In this document: piece by piece, positions 62,283 to 64,000 of the stretch
How the letters are laid out: every line of letters begins with the position of its first letter
How positions within the stretch are numbered: position 1 is the stretch's first letter
Assembly: GCF_010093065.1 (NCBI RefSeq)
Contig: NZ_CP048113.1
Location: 2,170,001-2,234,000 of the forward strand
Reading direction: 5' to 3'
DNA length: 64,000 bases
Source: Chitinophaga agri
GTDB lineage: Bacteria > Bacteroidota > Bacteroidia > Chitinophagales > Chitinophagaceae
Program-made: the position numbers and the translations under genes
The notes under the pieces: model-generated
The model's database searches: none
The model's input: only the letters and a program-made list of their open reading frames with translations
Told to the model about the DNA's origin: nothing

Positions 62283-63692
62283 CTATCGGAACGATGGTTC
62301 CAGATGGTCTGTCAGCAGAAAATGTCCGTTATCCCGGATGCCTTTCAACCCTCCTTTCACATCCACCAGGTTGTGATACCCGCGCGTACGCATAATGGAA
62401 ATGAATATAACAGAGCGATAACCACCTGCACAATAAACATAATACAGTTTCTTTTTATCCAGGTCTACCCGTTCATGAATGTACTCCAGCGGAATATTAA
62501 TGGCACCAGCAATATGCTCTATGTTGAATTCATTCTTCCTGCGAACGTCCAGCATATTCACCGGCAGCCAGGTCTGACGTACGGCCAGCTCTTCGGGCGT
62601 CACCACCACTATACCATCTGTGGGGCCGCCGCTTGCTTTCCAGGCATTGTACCCTCCTTCCAGGTAACCGATCGTATTATCAAAGCCGATCCGCGACAGG
62701 CGGGTCACTACTTCCAGCTCCCTGCCTGCATCTGCAATAAATAAAATAGGTTTATCTCCAATTGGTATCAGTGTACCTGCCCAGGGGGCGAAATTGCCAT
62801 CCAGTCCGATATTGAAGGAACCGGGTACAAACCCCTGTACAAATTGCTCTGGTCCGCGGGTATCCAGTATCATAGCACCCGTTTCTTCGGATAGCGCTTC
62901 AAAGTCGGCCGGTGACAACGGACGTACGCCACGGGCGATCACTTCTTCCACATTTTTATACCCCTGCTTATTCATCTTCACATTCATCGGGAAATAAGCA
63001 GGCGGCGGTGTTAATCCTTCTGTCACCGCCTGTATGAACTCCGCCCTCGTCATATCCTCCCGTAAAGCGTAGTTGGTACTTAACTGTCCCGCAAGCGTGT
63101 CAGTACGCTCCTGACTAATCACCTTTCCACAGGCACTTCCTGCCCCATGTGCCGGATAGATAGTAATATGCGGAGGTAACGTCATGATCTTCGTGCGGAG
63201 GGAATCATACAGTATCCCTGCCAGTTCATCCCTGGTCTTTCCGGAGGCTTGTTGCGCGAGATCCGGCCGCCCCACATCTCCGATGAAAAGCGTATCTCCT
63301 GAAAACAGGGCCGTTTCCCGCCCGGTTTCATCCAGAAGCAGGTAGCAGGTACTTTCCATAGTATGACCGGGAGTATGTAGTACCCTGATCTTTACATCGC
63401 CGAGTGTGAGTATTTCCCCATCAGTTGCTATATGTGCCGGGAAGGCTGGTTGTGCCCCCGGACCGAATACGATGGTGGCGCCTGTAGCAGCTGCCAGGTC
63501 GAGGTGACCGGATACAAAATCGGCATGGAAATGCGTTTCCAGCACATATTGTATCACGGCGTTATCGGCTGCGGCCCTGCTGACATAAGCGGCTATATCG
63601 CGTAATGGGTCGATGATAGCAGCAACGCCATTGCTCTCAATATAATAGGCCCCATGCGCAAGGCAACCTGTGTAAAGCTGTTCTATTTTCAT
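62283..63692 (-). CDS. MBL-fold persulfide dioxygenase-rhodanese fusion
   Basis: 469 residues from the ATG at 63692 (MKIEQLYTGCLAHGAYYIES). ETHE1-type metallo-beta-lactamase domain (1-235) with THFHADF (H54, H56, D58; Phe replaces the last His, as in related fusions), HTPGHTMESTCYLL and FSGDTLFIGDVGRPDLA. Two rhodanese domains follow: about 265-355, where the catalytic Cys is missing (LFIADAGRE), and about 370-465 with active Cys in YVYCAGGYRS. Oxidises persulfides or handles sulfide-derived sulfur in the cytosol. No sulfide sensor gene nearby. Confidence 0.9.
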   Translation of the reverse strand: MKIEQLYTGCLAHGAYYIESNGVAAIIDPLRDIAAYVSRAAADNAVIQYVLETHFHADFVSGHLDLAAATGATIVFGPGAQPAFPAHIATDGEILTLGDVKIRVLHTPGHTMESTCYLLLDETGRETALFSGDTLFIGDVGRPDLAQQASGKTRDELAGILYDSLRTKIMTLPPHITIYPAHGAGSACGKVISQERTDTLAGQLSTNYALREDMTRAEFIQAVTEGLTPPPAYFPMNVKMNKQGYKNVEEVIARGVRPLSPADFEALSEETGAMILDTRGPEQFVQGFVPGSFNIGLDGNFAPWAGTLIPIGDKPILFIADAGRELEVVTRLSRIGFDNTIGYLEGGYNAWKASGGPTDGIVVVTPEELAVRQTWLPVNMLDVRRKNEFNIEHIAGAINIPLEYIHERVDLDKKKLYYVYCAGGYRSVIFISIMRTRGYHNLVDVKGGLKGIRDNGHFLLTDHLEPSFR

Positions 63693-63787
63693 GATTGACA
63701 GTACTTGTACGACAAAGATGCGCCTTAGCGGCAAGGAGGAGGATGACGGCCATCAGATATCATCCTGATTTTGATACAGTAAATAGC

Positions 63788-64000
63788 CTATAGCTGTTCC
63801 GCGCCGACGAGCAGCTCACGGATCATGTTCTTTCCGATTGGTTTAACGAGGTAACCGGACAGGGAAGGAAACTCTCTTGCCCGTTGCAGATCGCTTTCAT
63901 GCGTAGAACTGGTAAGGATATATACCCGGATATGTTTGCCAGCGGGTATGGTCAGCCGGACAAATTCGGCCAGAAACTGCCAGCCGTCCATATACGGCAT
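63788..64000 (-). CDS. Response regulator receiver domain, 5' end outside the window
   Basis: The 70 visible residues are the C-terminal half of a CheY-like receiver: MPYMDGWQFLAEF follows directly after the acceptor Asp of other receivers, then VYILTSST (Thr/Ser) and GYLVKPIG (Lys). The acceptor and acidic pocket lie past base 64000, so the ATG at 64000 is internal. It ends 27 residues after the conserved Lys, so no output domain follows. Confidence 0.85.
   Translation of the reverse strand: MPYMDGWQFLAEFVRLTIPAGKHIRVYILTSSTHESDLQRAREFPSLSGYLVKPIGKNMIRELLVGAEQL

Noticed and set aside
1..64000. CRISPR arrays, tRNA/rRNA genes, insertion sequences and prophage genes
   Set aside because: No regularly spaced direct repeats with unique spacers, no cloverleaf or rRNA-like stretches, and no transposase, integrase or phage protein was seen.

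Overview
The window looks like chromosomal DNA of a Bacteroidota soil or rhizosphere bacterium of the Chitinophagaceae, most like Chitinophaga. This is inferred from two SusC/SusD pairs, a FecR/ECF sigma cassette with an STN-type SusC, type IX secretion (T9SS) sorting domains on a GH19 chitinase and a metallopeptidase, TAnnTTTG-type promoter elements, few Shine-Dalgarno sequences and moderate GC. I saw no rRNA, tRNA, CRISPR array, insertion sequence or prophage gene.

Layout. 0-2.3 kb: end of a SMI1/KNR4 gene, a propeller-like protein and a VOC protein. 2.4-11.1 kb: a glycan utilisation operon with a GH31 alpha-xylosidase-like enzyme (PA14-type insert), SusC, SusD and a surface lipoprotein. 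11.1-15 kb: a small lipoprotein, a secreted GH19 chitinase and an esterase. 15-17.9 kb: a PAS histidine kinase with a receiver-Crp fusion regulator. 18-19.8 kb: a cassette of MauE/DoxX-like membrane protein, exported two-cysteine peptide and anchored propeller-like protein. 19.8-26.3 kb (minus strand): sigma factor, FecR, STN-SusC and SusD; the sigma protein has no recognisable region 4. 26.4-30.4 kb: CHASE3/GAF hybrid kinase with three receivers plus a stand-alone receiver. 30.5-33.6 kb: basic secretory protein peptidase, rmuC and a PorT-type barrel.

34-38 kb and 52.3-57.3 kb together encode trans-4-hydroxy-L-proline catabolism: 4-hydroxyproline epimerase, DadA-like oxidase and a DUF885 peptidase in one operon; a DapA-family deaminase, 2-oxoglutarate semialdehyde dehydrogenase and an amino acid permease in a second, divergent from an AraC regulator. 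Between them lie a large GAF/PAS hybrid kinase, a lipoprotein/small-peptide operon, a DUF6055 T9SS metallopeptidase, a TonB siderophore-type receptor, an OmpR-type regulator with an altered acidic pocket, and the trio of permuted ATP-grasp, alpha-E and transglutaminase proteins. 57.4-64 kb: aldo/keto reductase, phosphosulfolactate synthase, EamA transporter divergent from a CGNR regulator, aldose epimerase, small membrane protein, persulfide dioxygenase-rhodanese fusion and a partial receiver.

The overall theme is scavenging of polymers (chitin, plant glycans, hydroxyproline-rich protein) under heavy two-component control. The most unusual DNA features are an 81-bp palindrome built of 11-nt repeats between convergent terminators (33.77 kb), a long imperfect hairpin in front of the PorT-type gene, heptad repeats before several start codons, and helically phased repeats in front of the GH31 and esterase genes.
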